A stretch of 5,872 nt of DNA, from positions 1-5,872 of the forward strand of contig DATJHM010000093.1 in the NCBI GenBank assembly GCA_035493895.1. Direction: 5' to 3'. Both the position numbers and the translations under genes were made by a program. The notes under the pieces were generated by a model. The model made no database searches. It had not been told where the DNA came from and saw only the letters and a program-made list of their open reading frames with translations. Below, piece after piece: positions 1 to 5,687 of this stretch. The number at the start of each line of letters is the position of its first letter. Position 1 is the stretch's first letter. The DNA is from DATJHM01 sp035493895 (GTDB taxonomy: Bacteria; Chloroflexota; Ktedonobacteria; Ktedonobacterales; Ktedonobacteraceae).

Positions 1-960
1 GGCATCACGAATGCGGACGGCACAGTAAAATTGCCTCAGACCTGGGATGACGTCAGCAGAGCCGCCGACACGATTACGAAAAAAAGTAACGGTTCAGTCT
101 ATGGCCTGGGCTTCGGCAATGGTCAAAACTTTATCCTCGCCTGGTGGATCGAACTTTTTGTACGTGGCGCTGGCGCAACCGGCGGAGCCTCCGCAAATGA
201 TTTGCGCACAGGCAAGTGGACCTATGCCACGGATCGCGCTTACATGGATTTCATCACGCTCCTGTTAGAGTGGAAAAAGAAGGGCTATTTCTATCCCAAT
301 TCTATGAGTATTTCAGACGAAGAAGCGCGCGCATTTTTTGAGCGCGGCAAATTCGGCATGACGGTCGGCGGCGTCTGGAATCAGGCAGAGTGGTCACAGC
401 ATAACTTCACCGACTATAGCTTGATTACGCTCCCATCGCCCGACGCCACCCCCAAAGGATACTTCTACAACTCCGGTGGCGGAACCCTGTTCGGGCTTTC
501 ACCTAAATCGAAGCATCCAGACGAGGCCTGGGCCTGGTTTGATTGGCTGCATAGCCTGGATGCTGGCAAACGCTGGGTACAATTCAACGAAGATGTCTCG
601 GTCTTCCCCCAGGATAACGATCCTTCCCTGGTCAAGGCAAAGCCGTTTTCGCAGTATATCGCGACAACCAAATATTCTATCTTCGGGCCAAGCGCGAGTA
701 TACGCAATCCAGCGACCTCCCAGGTCATTCAGAGCCCCATCTCGCCAGATATTAACGATGTCATCGCCGGTATCTACACCGGGCAGATCGGCAATATCCA
801 GAGCGCGCTTTCTGATCTGGCCGGGCGTTATCAGGCAGCGTTGGATAAGGGCATCCAACAAGCCCAGCAACAGGGCCTGAAAGTCAGCTTCAGCGATTTC
901 GTTTTCCCTGATTGGGACCCAACAAAGCCGTATGCCGCCCAGCAGGATAAACTTTCCTGA
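1..960 (+). CDS. Carbohydrate ABC transporter solute-binding protein, 5'-partial
   Basis: The frame is open from base 1 to a TGA at 958-960, giving 319 residues. Family members usually have about 420-460, so roughly the first 100-140 residues (lipoprotein signal and first lobe) lie outside the window. The TTG at base 31 is an internal codon and not a real start. Visible family features are PQTWDDV near the left edge, a run with EEARAFFERGKFGMTVGG (a form of the usual 'aF..GkaaM...G.W' segment of family 1 binding proteins), and a later DEAWAWFDWLHS stretch matching the conserved 'a..fl.wl.s' helix. The protein should sit outside the membrane, tethered as a lipoprotein if like its relatives, and deliver a sugar or oligosaccharide to the permeases encoded at 1216 and 2233. 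The many Trp, Tyr and Phe residues fit stacking against sugar rings. The substrate cannot be named from this window. Confidence 0.9.
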   Translation, partial: GITNADGTVKLPQTWDDVSRAADTITKKSNGSVYGLGFGNGQNFILAWWIELFVRGAGATGGASANDLRTGKWTYATDRAYMDFITLLLEWKKKGYFYPNSMSISDEEARAFFERGKFGMTVGGVWNQAEWSQHNFTDYSLITLPSPDATPKGYFYNSGGGTLFGLSPKSKHPDEAWAWFDWLHSLDAGKRWVQFNEDVSVFPQDNDPSLVKAKPFSQYIATTKYSIFGPSASIRNPATSQVIQSPISPDINDVIAGIYTGQIGNIQSALSDLAGRYQAALDKGIQQAQQQGLKVSFSDFVFPDWDPTKPYAAQQDKLS

Positions 961-1009
961 TCATAACCTGACCGTAAGTGGTATTCTCTCCGCCAAATTC
1001 TAAAGCATC

Positions 1010-1041
1010 GATCTACGAGGGTCACCCACCCCTCGTAGATC
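1010..1041. repeat. Perfect 12-bp hairpin after the binding-protein gene
   Basis: The arms GATCTACGAGGG (1010-1021) and CCCTCGTAGATC (1030-1041) are exact inverse complements around the 8-base loop TCACCCAC. It starts 50 bases after the binding-protein stop. No T-tract follows on either strand, so it is not a classical intrinsic terminator. It shares CTCGTAGA with the third 39-base repeat just downstream and may belong to the same repeat family. By position it could protect the 3' end of the binding-protein mRNA, which is an inference. Confidence 0.75.
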
Positions 1042-1053
1042 ACGATCCTCTTA

Positions 1054-1182
1054 CGGCCACCATCTCGTACAACCGCCGTTTACCTGCGCCCGTCCGGTAG
1101 CGGCTATGATCTCGTACAACCGCCGTTTACCTGCGCCCGGTTGCGGCCACCATCTCGTAGAGGCGCGGCTTGTCTGCGCCCG
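1054..1182. repeat. Three tandem copies of a 39-base intergenic repeat
   Basis: Copies lie at 1054-1092, 1101-1139 and 1144-1182, with 8-base and 4-base spacers. Copies 1 and 2 differ at three positions near the left end and are then identical for 31 bases. Copy 3 shares the first 16 bases with copy 1 and the CTGCGCCCG end, with about seven changes between. Each copy follows the plan CGGC..., ATCTCGTA, variable middle, CTGCGCCCG. Copy 3 can form a small stem (GGCGC 1162-1166 with GCGCC 1176-1180). The cluster fills most of the gap between the binding-protein gene and the first permease and ends 33 bases before the permease start. It resembles short interspersed repeats I associate with Ktedonobacteria. 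Its function is unknown. Confidence 0.85.
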
Positions 1183-1199
1183 GGTCAAAAATCAACCAG

Positions 1200-1205
1200 A
1201 AGGAG
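1200..1205 (+). promoter_or_regulatory. Ribosome-binding site fixing the first permease start
   Basis: AAGGAG lies 10 bases upstream of the ATG at 1216. It decides the start: the longer reading from a TTG at 1141 would run through the third repeat copy and add 25 residues, rich in Arg and Pro, that do not fit the family. Confidence 0.8.
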
Positions 1206-1215
1206 ATTTTTTTCC

Positions 1216-2208
1216 ATGCATATATCTACCATACCCAAAAAATCAGAAGATCTACCCAGAACCAGGGTATTACCACAACAAGCCAGCCTCTGGGAACAAA
1301 TTCTCCGCAATCGCTGGTCTTACATCTATCTCATCCCGGTGTTTGCACTGCTCATCGCATTCGTAATCTATCCGCTCTTTGCCTCGCTGGGCTATACGCT
1401 CTACCAATGGAATGGTATTGGTGATCCATCGCAATACGTCGGGCTGGACAACTTCAGACAGGTTATTCGTGATAACATTTTCTGGCAATCTTTTCTACAC
1501 ACTTTTATCTATATGCTCGTGCTGGTACCAGTACAACTTGCCTTAGCATTAGTACTGGCACTGGTCCTCAATAACCCCAAACTGCGTTTTGCGGCATTTT
1601 ACCGCGCCGTTTACTTTATTCCAGTTGTGACCTCAGCCGCCGTCATCGGCGTTGTCGTACGACTCATTCTGACAAACTTCGGCGACAATCTCAACACGCT
1701 CCTTTTACAGCTTCACATCACCCATGAGCATATCGACTGGTTGGGCGATCCGCGCTTTGCGCTCGGCATCATCATCGTCGTCGGAATCTGGAATACGCTG
1801 GGCTATAATCTGGTCTATTTTCTGGCCGGACTCCAGACGATCCCCGAAGAACTCTACGAAGCGGCAAAAATTGATGGCGCACGCTCGTTTGACACGTTCT
1901 TCTACATCACGATACCGCTGCTGCGTGGCATCGGTTTAATCATTATCATCCTGGCGATTCTGGGAAGTCTGCAAATTTTCGATCTGGTTCAGGTCCTGAC
2001 AGCCGGCGGCCCTTACTTCGCAACCGAAGTCGTCAACACCTACATCTATCACCAGGCCTTTGGTGGCTTTTCTACATCGGCAGTACAGCCAAATATTGGC
2101 TTTGCCTCGGCGGCATCCTTCTTCTATGGGTGCTTGCTCATAGTACTCTCCATCATACAATTGCTCATTTTCCGTCTTGTGCTTGGTCGCCGCACAACTC
2201 GTGGATAA
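1216..2208 (+). CDS. Carbohydrate ABC transporter permease, MalF/UgpA type
   Basis: A 330-residue inner-membrane protein of the binding-protein-dependent transport family. About 30 cytoplasmic residues are followed by six predicted membrane segments near residues 36-58, 96-118, 130-152, 182-205, 238-258 and 298-322. The cytoplasmic coupling loop that docks on the ATPase is clear: EAAKIDG at 215-221, then ITIP at 231-234, matching the EAA...G.........I.LP pattern. YRAVYFIPVVTS (129-140) is also typical of MalF/UgpA-like sugar permeases. Length and N-terminal extension fit this subunit rather than the MalG type. It should form a heterodimer with the product of the gene at 2233 and receive substrate from the binding protein upstream. 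The start at 1216 has a good ribosome-binding site. Co-transcription with the binding-protein gene is likely, but the 255-base repeat-bearing gap suggests differential expression. Confidence 0.93.
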   Translation: MHISTIPKKSEDLPRTRVLPQQASLWEQILRNRWSYIYLIPVFALLIAFVIYPLFASLGYTLYQWNGIGDPSQYVGLDNFRQVIRDNIFWQSFLHTFIYMLVLVPVQLALALVLALVLNNPKLRFAAFYRAVYFIPVVTSAAVIGVVVRLILTNFGDNLNTLLLQLHITHEHIDWLGDPRFALGIIIVVGIWNTLGYNLVYFLAGLQTIPEELYEAAKIDGARSFDTFFYITIPLLRGIGLIIIILAILGSLQIFDLVQVLTAGGPYFATEVVNTYIYHQAFGGFSTSAVQPNIGFASAASFFYGCLLIVLSIIQLLIFRLVLGRRTTRG

Positions 2209-2232
2209 GAGAGAAAAGGAAGGATATACATT

Positions 2233-3129
2233 ATGATGCCTGTACCTGCAAAGCTATCCTCAACGCTCAACACCAATACGCGTAAAAGCTATGACAACTA
2301 CAAACTACATGCTCGTTTCACGTCTGTAATTACGCACATTGTCCTTCTGGTCGGGGGAATACTCTGGATGTACCCCTTCCTCTGGACGCTGGGAAGCTCT
2401 TTTAAAAGTGTCAATGGCTTTTTTGATGAAGGTCTCAGTGTGTTCCCCAAAGAATTTTTGTGGTCCAACTATGTGGAAGCCTGGGATGGGGCCTCATTTG
2501 GACAATTCTTTTTCAACACGATCTTCACTACAGTAGCCACAGTCCTGCTTACCCTGCTGGTTACGTCAATGGCTGGATATGTACTGGCTCGTACTGCCTT
2601 TCCCGGTAAAAGGCTACTGCTCGGACTGATTGCGGTCACGCTCTTCTTACCGCATGGATACACGATCATTCCGGTTTTTGATATTATTCAGAGGCTCGGT
2701 CTGCTCAATACGCTCTGGTCTATCATTATTGTACAAACGGCGGGGGGCGTGGTGTTCAGCACGTTCCTGTTCGTGGGCTACTTCTCTTCTATCGATAGGG
2801 GCCTGGAGGATGCTGCACGCGTCGATGGGGCAAGCTTCCATCAACTCTTCTGGAACGTCATGCTTCCCTTAGCTGGTCCTATGCTGGCAACGGTGGCGCT
2901 CTTCACGTTTATCAGTGCCTGGAATAGCTTTTTGATTCCGCTGGTCTTTACGCTGGGACAGCCCGAGTTACAGACGCTGGCAGTTGGCATGTTTGCGTTC
3001 ATTGGCCAGAACTCGACGCAGTGGACCTATCTCTGTGCCGGATCTGTGATTACATTGGCCCCGATTATGCTGGTCTTTATCCTCCTCCAACGCTACTTTA
3101 TCAATGGCGTTGCCGGAGCAATCAAGTAA
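2233..3129 (+). CDS. Carbohydrate ABC transporter permease, MalG/UgpE type
   Basis: A 298-residue partner of the preceding permease, starting 24 bases after its stop. AGGAAGGA at 2217-2224 gives a strong ribosome-binding site. The start could be either ATG of the pair at 2233 and 2236; the first has the better spacing (8 bases). Six membrane segments are expected near residues 30-52, 92-118, 127-150, 160-184, 213-238 and 267-290. The ATPase-docking loop is EDAARVDGA (192-200), continuing to VMLPLAGP (209-216), the MalG-type form of the EAA motif with Asp in the first position. PFLWTLGSSFK (48-58) near the N-terminus and the C-terminal QRYFINGVAGAIK are also typical of MalG/UgpE-like proteins. 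It is the last gene of the visible transporter operon. No ATPase gene follows. Confidence 0.93.
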   Translation: MMPVPAKLSSTLNTNTRKSYDNYKLHARFTSVITHIVLLVGGILWMYPFLWTLGSSFKSVNGFFDEGLSVFPKEFLWSNYVEAWDGASFGQFFFNTIFTTVATVLLTLLVTSMAGYVLARTAFPGKRLLLGLIAVTLFLPHGYTIIPVFDIIQRLGLLNTLWSIIIVQTAGGVVFSTFLFVGYFSSIDRGLEDAARVDGASFHQLFWNVMLPLAGPMLATVALFTFISAWNSFLIPLVFTLGQPELQTLAVGMFAFIGQNSTQWTYLCAGSVITLAPIMLVFILLQRYFINGVAGAIK

Positions 3130-3166
3130 ATAACCAGGGAATATGGACAGGAAGGTCTGATCCGCT

Positions 3167-3234
3167 AATTTCACGGACAGGGAGTTGTCTCAAAATTGTT
3201 CCGTTAATACTCAACTCCCAGGGTCGGTGAAATT
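3167..3234. repeat. Interrupted inverted repeat between convergent genes
   Basis: Outer arms AATTTCAC (3167-3174) and GTGAAATT (3227-3234) enclose a short GAC/GTC pairing (3176-3178 with 3223-3225) and inner arms GGGAGTTG (3180-3187) and CAACTCCC (3212-3219), around a 24-base loop. About 19 base pairs are possible. It lies between the permease stop (3129) and the stop of the convergent tetR-like gene (3287), so it could end transcription from one or both sides, although no immediate T-tract follows. A small inverted-repeat element (MITE-like remnant) is the main alternative. The rest of 3130-3286 shows no gene I can support. Confidence 0.55.
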
Positions 3235-3286
3235 GTTTGCCGAACGATTCCGCTTTTTCTTCTGCAATAGCGTTGCCAGGAGAGCT

Positions 3287-3919
3287 TCAACCTTTGCATG
3301 CCTTATGCTCTATCGGTTCCAGGTAACGGAACAGATTCGTTTTCAACTCTTTGATGATCTGTTCCTGAGAGAGCGTTGGAGAGGAGAAAGCCAGGGAGAG
3401 GAAGGTTTGCCTGATCTGAAAAGAAATCACGGCATAGAGATGGCAAGTTTCCGCATTGAGGTGAGGGAAGCGCCTCATCCAGAGCTTTTCTATGTGGAGT
3501 GCCGATTCATCTAGAAGTATTTGAATCTCAGCAGGGATTTGCAGAGCAGCGTGCGGACCGATAAAGAGAGAAACCAATCCTGGGTGAGCAGATTTCAGCT
3601 CAACAATTGGATCTACGAGACGATCAATCATCTCTGCAAGTGGCATCGTCGCCACTTCGGGTTGAAACATCTTCTCATGGAGAGCGTGCACTTCTTGAAT
3701 ATATCTCTCACCTAAATGCTGCACAATAGCTTCTTTATTGGGGAAAAATCGGTAGAGCGTCCCAATGGATGTCTGCGCACGAGCAGCAATCTCGTTGGTC
3801 GTTGCGGCTTTATAACCAAGCTCAGCAAATGTTTGCTCAGCTGCATCAAGCAACCGTTGCATACGCCGCTCGCCACGTTCCTGTTTCGGCATGCTTCGCA
3901 TATGTGCTGACGGTGTCAT
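3287..3919 (-). CDS. TetR/AcrR-family transcriptional regulator
   Basis: A 210-residue protein, normal length for the family. The N-terminal DNA-binding domain spans about residues 18-66: RLLDAAEQTFAELGYKAAT, then the helix-turn-helix with TTNEIAARAQTSIGTLYRFFPNK (40-62), in which GTLYRFFPNKE is the family signature recognition helix and turn. The remaining all-helical part (about 75-205) should bind a ligand and dimerise, but its sequence does not reveal the ligand. I start it at the ATG at 3919 because AGGAAGG lies five bases upstream; an upstream TTG at 3976 would overlap the opposite-strand promoter. It is divergent from the SnoaL-like/NmrA-like pair, and two dyads lie in between, so it probably represses that pair and perhaps itself. 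Its 3' end converges on the sugar transporter operon, which is probably unrelated. Confidence 0.92.
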   Translation of the reverse strand: MTPSAHMRSMPKQERGERRMQRLLDAAEQTFAELGYKAATTNEIAARAQTSIGTLYRFFPNKEAIVQHLGERYIQEVHALHEKMFQPEVATMPLAEMIDRLVDPIVELKSAHPGLVSLFIGPHAALQIPAEIQILLDESALHIEKLWMRRFPHLNAETCHLYAVISFQIRQTFLSLAFSSPTLSQEQIIKELKTNLFRYLEPIEHKACKG

Positions 3920-3924
3920 CTCTC

Positions 3925-3931
3925 CCTTCCT
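3925..3931 (-). promoter_or_regulatory. Ribosome-binding site fixing the tetR-like start
   Basis: Read on the - strand, AGGAAGG ends five bases before the ATG at 3919. This supports a 210-residue product and not the 229-residue reading from the TTG at 3976. Confidence 0.75.
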
Positions 3932-3942
3932 GCCTCCTTGAC

Positions 3943-3972
3943 TTGACAATAAGACGGATGCATTCGTATAAT
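3943..3972 (+). promoter_or_regulatory. Sigma70-type promoter for the SnoaL-like/NmrA-like operon
   Basis: A perfect -35 box TTGACA (3943-3948) and a perfect -10 box TATAAT (3967-3972) are separated by 18 bases. Transcription would begin around 3979, leaving a leader of about 210 bases before the ATG at 4189. An extra TTGAC copy directly precedes the -35 box (3938-3942). Both consensus hexamers imply a strong promoter when not repressed, in keeping with control by the adjacent repressor. Confidence 0.8.
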
Positions 3973-3975
3973 GCA
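3959..3975. promoter_or_regulatory. Candidate operator 1, dyad over the -10 box
   Basis: TGCATT (3959-3964) and AATGCA (3970-3975) form a 17-base dyad with a 5-base centre. It covers the TATAAT box, so a bound protein would block RNA polymerase. The divergent TetR-like protein is the obvious candidate binder. Binding is inferred from position and symmetry only. Confidence 0.5.
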
Positions 3976-3978
3976 AAT

Positions 3979-4003
3979 AAATGAGAGCAAATTACTCTCA
4001 TTT
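3979..4003. promoter_or_regulatory. Candidate operator 2, 25-base palindrome at the transcription start
   Basis: The arms AAATGAGAG (3979-3987) and CTCTCATTT (3995-4003) are perfect inverse complements. The 7-base centre CAAATTA is itself symmetric apart from one pair. It begins at the predicted transcription start of the + strand promoter and is of a size typical for TetR-family operators. A T-run overlaps its right end (4001-4005), but a terminator at the first transcribed base makes no sense for this promoter, so I favour an operator. Confidence 0.6.
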
Positions 4004-4063
4004 TTATTCAACCCAAACTGACCTATGTGCAATGATATCACGTTCCGTAGAAGCGTGGTAGTC

Positions 4064-4093
4064 TTGCAAGGGAGCGGATAAAGAGAAGATAAT
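4064..4093 (+). promoter_or_regulatory. Weak second promoter candidate in the leader
   Basis: TTGCAA (4064-4069) and GATAAT (4088-4093) are 18 bases apart. Transcription from here would start near 4100 and escape both dyads, giving a low constitutive level of the downstream pair. Both boxes depart from consensus, so this is tentative. Confidence 0.25.
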
Positions 4094-4099
4094 CAGCAT

Positions 4100-4192
4100 A
4101 TGACACGACAGATAGTGAGAAAGTTGAGTGAGCTGTTTTTCTTCGCCGATCTGCTCTCTTACGTATCAGCAGAAAATGGAGGGATCGTATGA
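4100..4192 (+). CDS. Possible 30-residue leader ORF overlapping the next start
   Basis: An ATG at 4100 opens a frame of 30 codons (begins MTRQIVRKLSELFFFADLL) that ends in TGA at 4190-4192, overlapping the SnoaL-like ATG as ATGA. The peptide has a basic N-terminus and a short hydrophobic centre (LFFFADLL). The upstream site is poor (AGAGAAG, 10 or more bases away), and the overlapped gene has its own strong ribosome-binding site, so this may be chance. If translated it could couple translation to the next gene. I recognise no family. Confidence 0.25.
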   Translation: MTRQIVRKLSELFFFADLLSYVSAENGGIV

Positions 4193-4650
4193 ATGCGGAT
4201 TTGCACAGCGATGAAGCAAGGTATCAAGAGGCACGCACATTGATACAGCGTTATACACAGTTGCTTTCAGAGAAAGACATTGATAGCTGGATGAGCCTGC
4301 TGGAGGATAATTTTGTCATTGAATTCCCTTTCGCGCCTCAGGGACGCCCTGGTCGGATTGAGGGCAAGGCAGATCTTTACCCCTATATCCAGGGGATCCT
4401 CAATGATATTGAATTTCTCAGCATCCCGCAGCAACAGATACACCTGACACTGAACCCGGATATCATCGTTGCGGAGATCACCTGTCAAGCTCGCATCATT
4501 GCGACAGGAAGTACATACAACATGAGGTACGTATGGATTATGAGAACGAAAGATGGGAAATTGATCCACCAGCGAGATTATTGGAACCCGCTTGCACTCC
4601 GTGAAGCGATGGGAGCCCTGGATGCGTCAAAACAAAAGTCCGAGCGGTAA
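4189..4650 (+). CDS. SnoaL-like/NTF2-fold protein
   Basis: A 153-residue protein with the layout of the SnoaL-like branch of the NTF2 superfamily, a cone-shaped fold of helices on a curved sheet with an internal pocket. The N-terminal helices (about 7-40, including ARTLIQRYTQLLSEKDIDSW) lead into FVIEFPFAPQGRPGRIEGKADL (42-63), typical of these proteins. The C-terminal strand WIMRTKDGKLIHQRDYWNPLAL (116-137) matches the usual 'dGkI...rdYwdp' end; H127, R129 and D130 would line the pocket and are the best candidates for functional residues. Relatives include polyketide cyclases, PhzA/B-like proteins and many uncharacterised small-molecule-binding proteins, so catalysis is unproven. GGAGGG (4178-4183) lies five bases before the ATG. 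It is the first annotated gene of the TetR-controlled pair, 79 bases ahead of the NmrA-like gene. It appears intact. Confidence 0.85.
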   Translation: MNADLHSDEARYQEARTLIQRYTQLLSEKDIDSWMSLLEDNFVIEFPFAPQGRPGRIEGKADLYPYIQGILNDIEFLSIPQQQIHLTLNPDIIVAEITCQARIIATGSTYNMRYVWIMRTKDGKLIHQRDYWNPLALREAMGALDASKQKSER

Positions 4651-4729
4651 CCGAGATACCAATGCTCACTGCATTTTCAAGGAATAGGCTTACCGATCAT
4701 TATCTCCATATTCAAGAAGGGATTTTCTC

Positions 4730-5596
4730 ATGGCAGAAACGTCAGCATCTAAAATGCTCGTTACCGGCGGCACTGGTAAAGTTGGCAGTCGCCTCGTTCA
4801 ACGTCTCAAAGAGTGTGGCTTCTCTGTACGCATTGCTAGTCGTGGGGAACCGCACGCTGCTGATAATGGCAATGCAGAGCATAGATATTTTCATTGGGCA
4901 GATGAAACGACGTATGATCCTGTGCTCGTGGGAATCCAGCGACTCTTTCTGATAGCACCTGTTCGTGTAGCTGACCCATCTGCGCAGATGACTACATTTC
5001 TAGAGCGTGCCCTCCAGGCAGGAGTACAGCGCGTTGTTCTCCTCAGTTCCTCAGTGATAACACCGGACAGTCCAGGTCTGGGTGCGGTTCATAAGGCGAT
5101 ACAAGAGCAGATCCCGGAATGGGCAATACTGCGTCCATCATGGTTTATGCAGAACTTCTCCGAGAACCATTTCCACGCAACCTCCATAAAAAATGAAGGT
5201 GTCATTATCACAGCGGCGGGAGAAGGGCGCGTCGGCTTTGTAGATGCGGGAGATATCGCCGAAGTAGGCTTGCGTGCTCTCGTTGATGAGCAGCCGCACA
5301 ATACCGATCACCTCATTACAGGCCCACACGCGCTGAGCTATACCGAAGCAGCAGATATACTTTCAACGGCGACCGGGCGTCCCATACGTCACATTTTTGC
5401 GCAGCCAGATGAAGTTCAGGCACGCATGATTGCGTCTGGCATCCCTGCAAATTTCGCCACGATGCTGACAAAAATGGAATACGAAGGAATCAGAAATGGT
5501 CTGGAAGACCGGGTTACACCAACAGTAGAACGCGTTACAGGTCGCCCGCCACGCTCACTAGCAGATTTTGCCACAGCCTGCGTCGCGACCTACTAG
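4730..5596 (+). CDS. NmrA-like NAD(P)-binding protein (atypical short-chain dehydrogenase)
   Basis: A 288-residue single-domain protein with an N-terminal Rossmann fold: MLVTGGTGKVGSRLVQRL at 9-26 contains the GxxGxxG dinucleotide-binding loop, and IASRGE (35-40) ends the second strand, where an Arg often favours NADP(H). RVVLLSSS (101-108), AILRPSWFMQNF (132-143) and GFVDAGDIAEV (169-179) are conserved NmrA-type segments, followed by the substrate-side part LITGPHALSYTEAADILSTATGRPI (195-219). The classical YxxxK catalytic pair is absent, as in most of this group. Relatives include NAD(P)H:quinone oxidoreductase type 2, azoreductase-like enzymes, and bacterial homologues of the fungal ergot-alkaloid EasG family, whose length and motifs fit well. 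A redox role on a small molecule is likely; the substrate is unknown. AGAAGGGA (4715-4722) precedes the start. It probably shares the promoter at 3943 with the SnoaL-like gene. Confidence 0.9.
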   Translation: MAETSASKMLVTGGTGKVGSRLVQRLKECGFSVRIASRGEPHAADNGNAEHRYFHWADETTYDPVLVGIQRLFLIAPVRVADPSAQMTTFLERALQAGVQRVVLLSSSVITPDSPGLGAVHKAIQEQIPEWAILRPSWFMQNFSENHFHATSIKNEGVIITAAGEGRVGFVDAGDIAEVGLRALVDEQPHNTDHLITGPHALSYTEAADILSTATGRPIRHIFAQPDEVQARMIASGIPANFATMLTKMEYEGIRNGLEDRVTPTVERVTGRPPRSLADFATACVATY

Positions 5597-5624
5597 AGAA
5601 CCGGTCAAGAATTCACGCAACGTT

Positions 5625-5687
5625 CTAACAATCCATCAGTGCGAGAATGCCGCTCACCCTGATGGAAGAATGCGTCGGTGTCTTCAT
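5625..5687 (-). pseudogene. 20-codon ORF with a good start, probable gene remnant
   Basis: On the - strand, an ATG at 5687 overlaps the TGA of the partial TetR-like gene (ATGA) and has AAGGAG about 10 bases upstream, a typical translationally coupled start. The frame (begins MKTPTHSSIRVSGILAL) closes with TAG after only 20 codons, shortly before the convergent NmrA-like gene's stop at 5596. It could be the stub of a gene once co-transcribed with this regulator, or a chance ORF. No family can be recognised from 20 residues. Confidence 0.3.
5632..5666. terminator. Hairpin between convergent genes, possible terminator
   Basis: TCCATCAG (5632-5639) and CTGATGGA (5659-5666) form a perfect 8-bp stem, with a further GAG/CTC pairing inside the 19-base loop. 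It lies 35 bases after the NmrA-like stop and 17 bases beyond the TetR-like stop seen from the other strand. There is no strong T-tract, only TTGTT on the - strand side, so termination is tentative. Confidence 0.35.

Noticed and set aside
499..870. - strand open frame of 123 codons inside the binding-protein gene
   Set aside because: It is antisense to a clear family protein and lacks recognisable domain features.
1054..1182. CRISPR array
   Set aside because: Spacers of 8 and 4 bases are far too short, the units diverge in the middle, and no cas gene is near.
1141..1215. N-terminal extension of the first permease from a TTG at 1141
   Set aside because: It runs through repeat copy 3, has no ribosome-binding site, and adds basic residues foreign to the family. 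The ATG at 1216 has AAGGAG at good spacing.
3185..3514. + strand open frame of 109 codons across the tetR-like gene's 3' half
   Set aside because: It is antisense to a convincing TetR-family gene, matches no family I know, and has no supporting ribosome-binding site.
3611..3620. GATCTACGAG inside the tetR-like gene, matching the arm of the 1010-1041 hairpin
   Set aside because: Only ten bases match, within coding sequence and without the second arm or flanking repeat. Coincidence is likely.
3920..3976. N-terminal extension of the tetR-like gene from a TTG at 3976
   Set aside because: It would cover the opposite-strand promoter and dyad 1. The ATG at 3919 has a much better ribosome-binding site, and 210 residues is normal for the family.
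3979..4005. Rho-independent terminator formed by the palindrome and T-run
   Set aside because: It starts at the predicted first transcribed base of the + strand promoter and no gene reads into it from the left on that strand. An operator explains it better.
4661..4675. Terminator between the SnoaL-like and NmrA-like genes (AATGC/GCATT)
   Set aside because: The stem is only five weak base pairs and the following TTTC is too short, so it does not argue against co-transcription.
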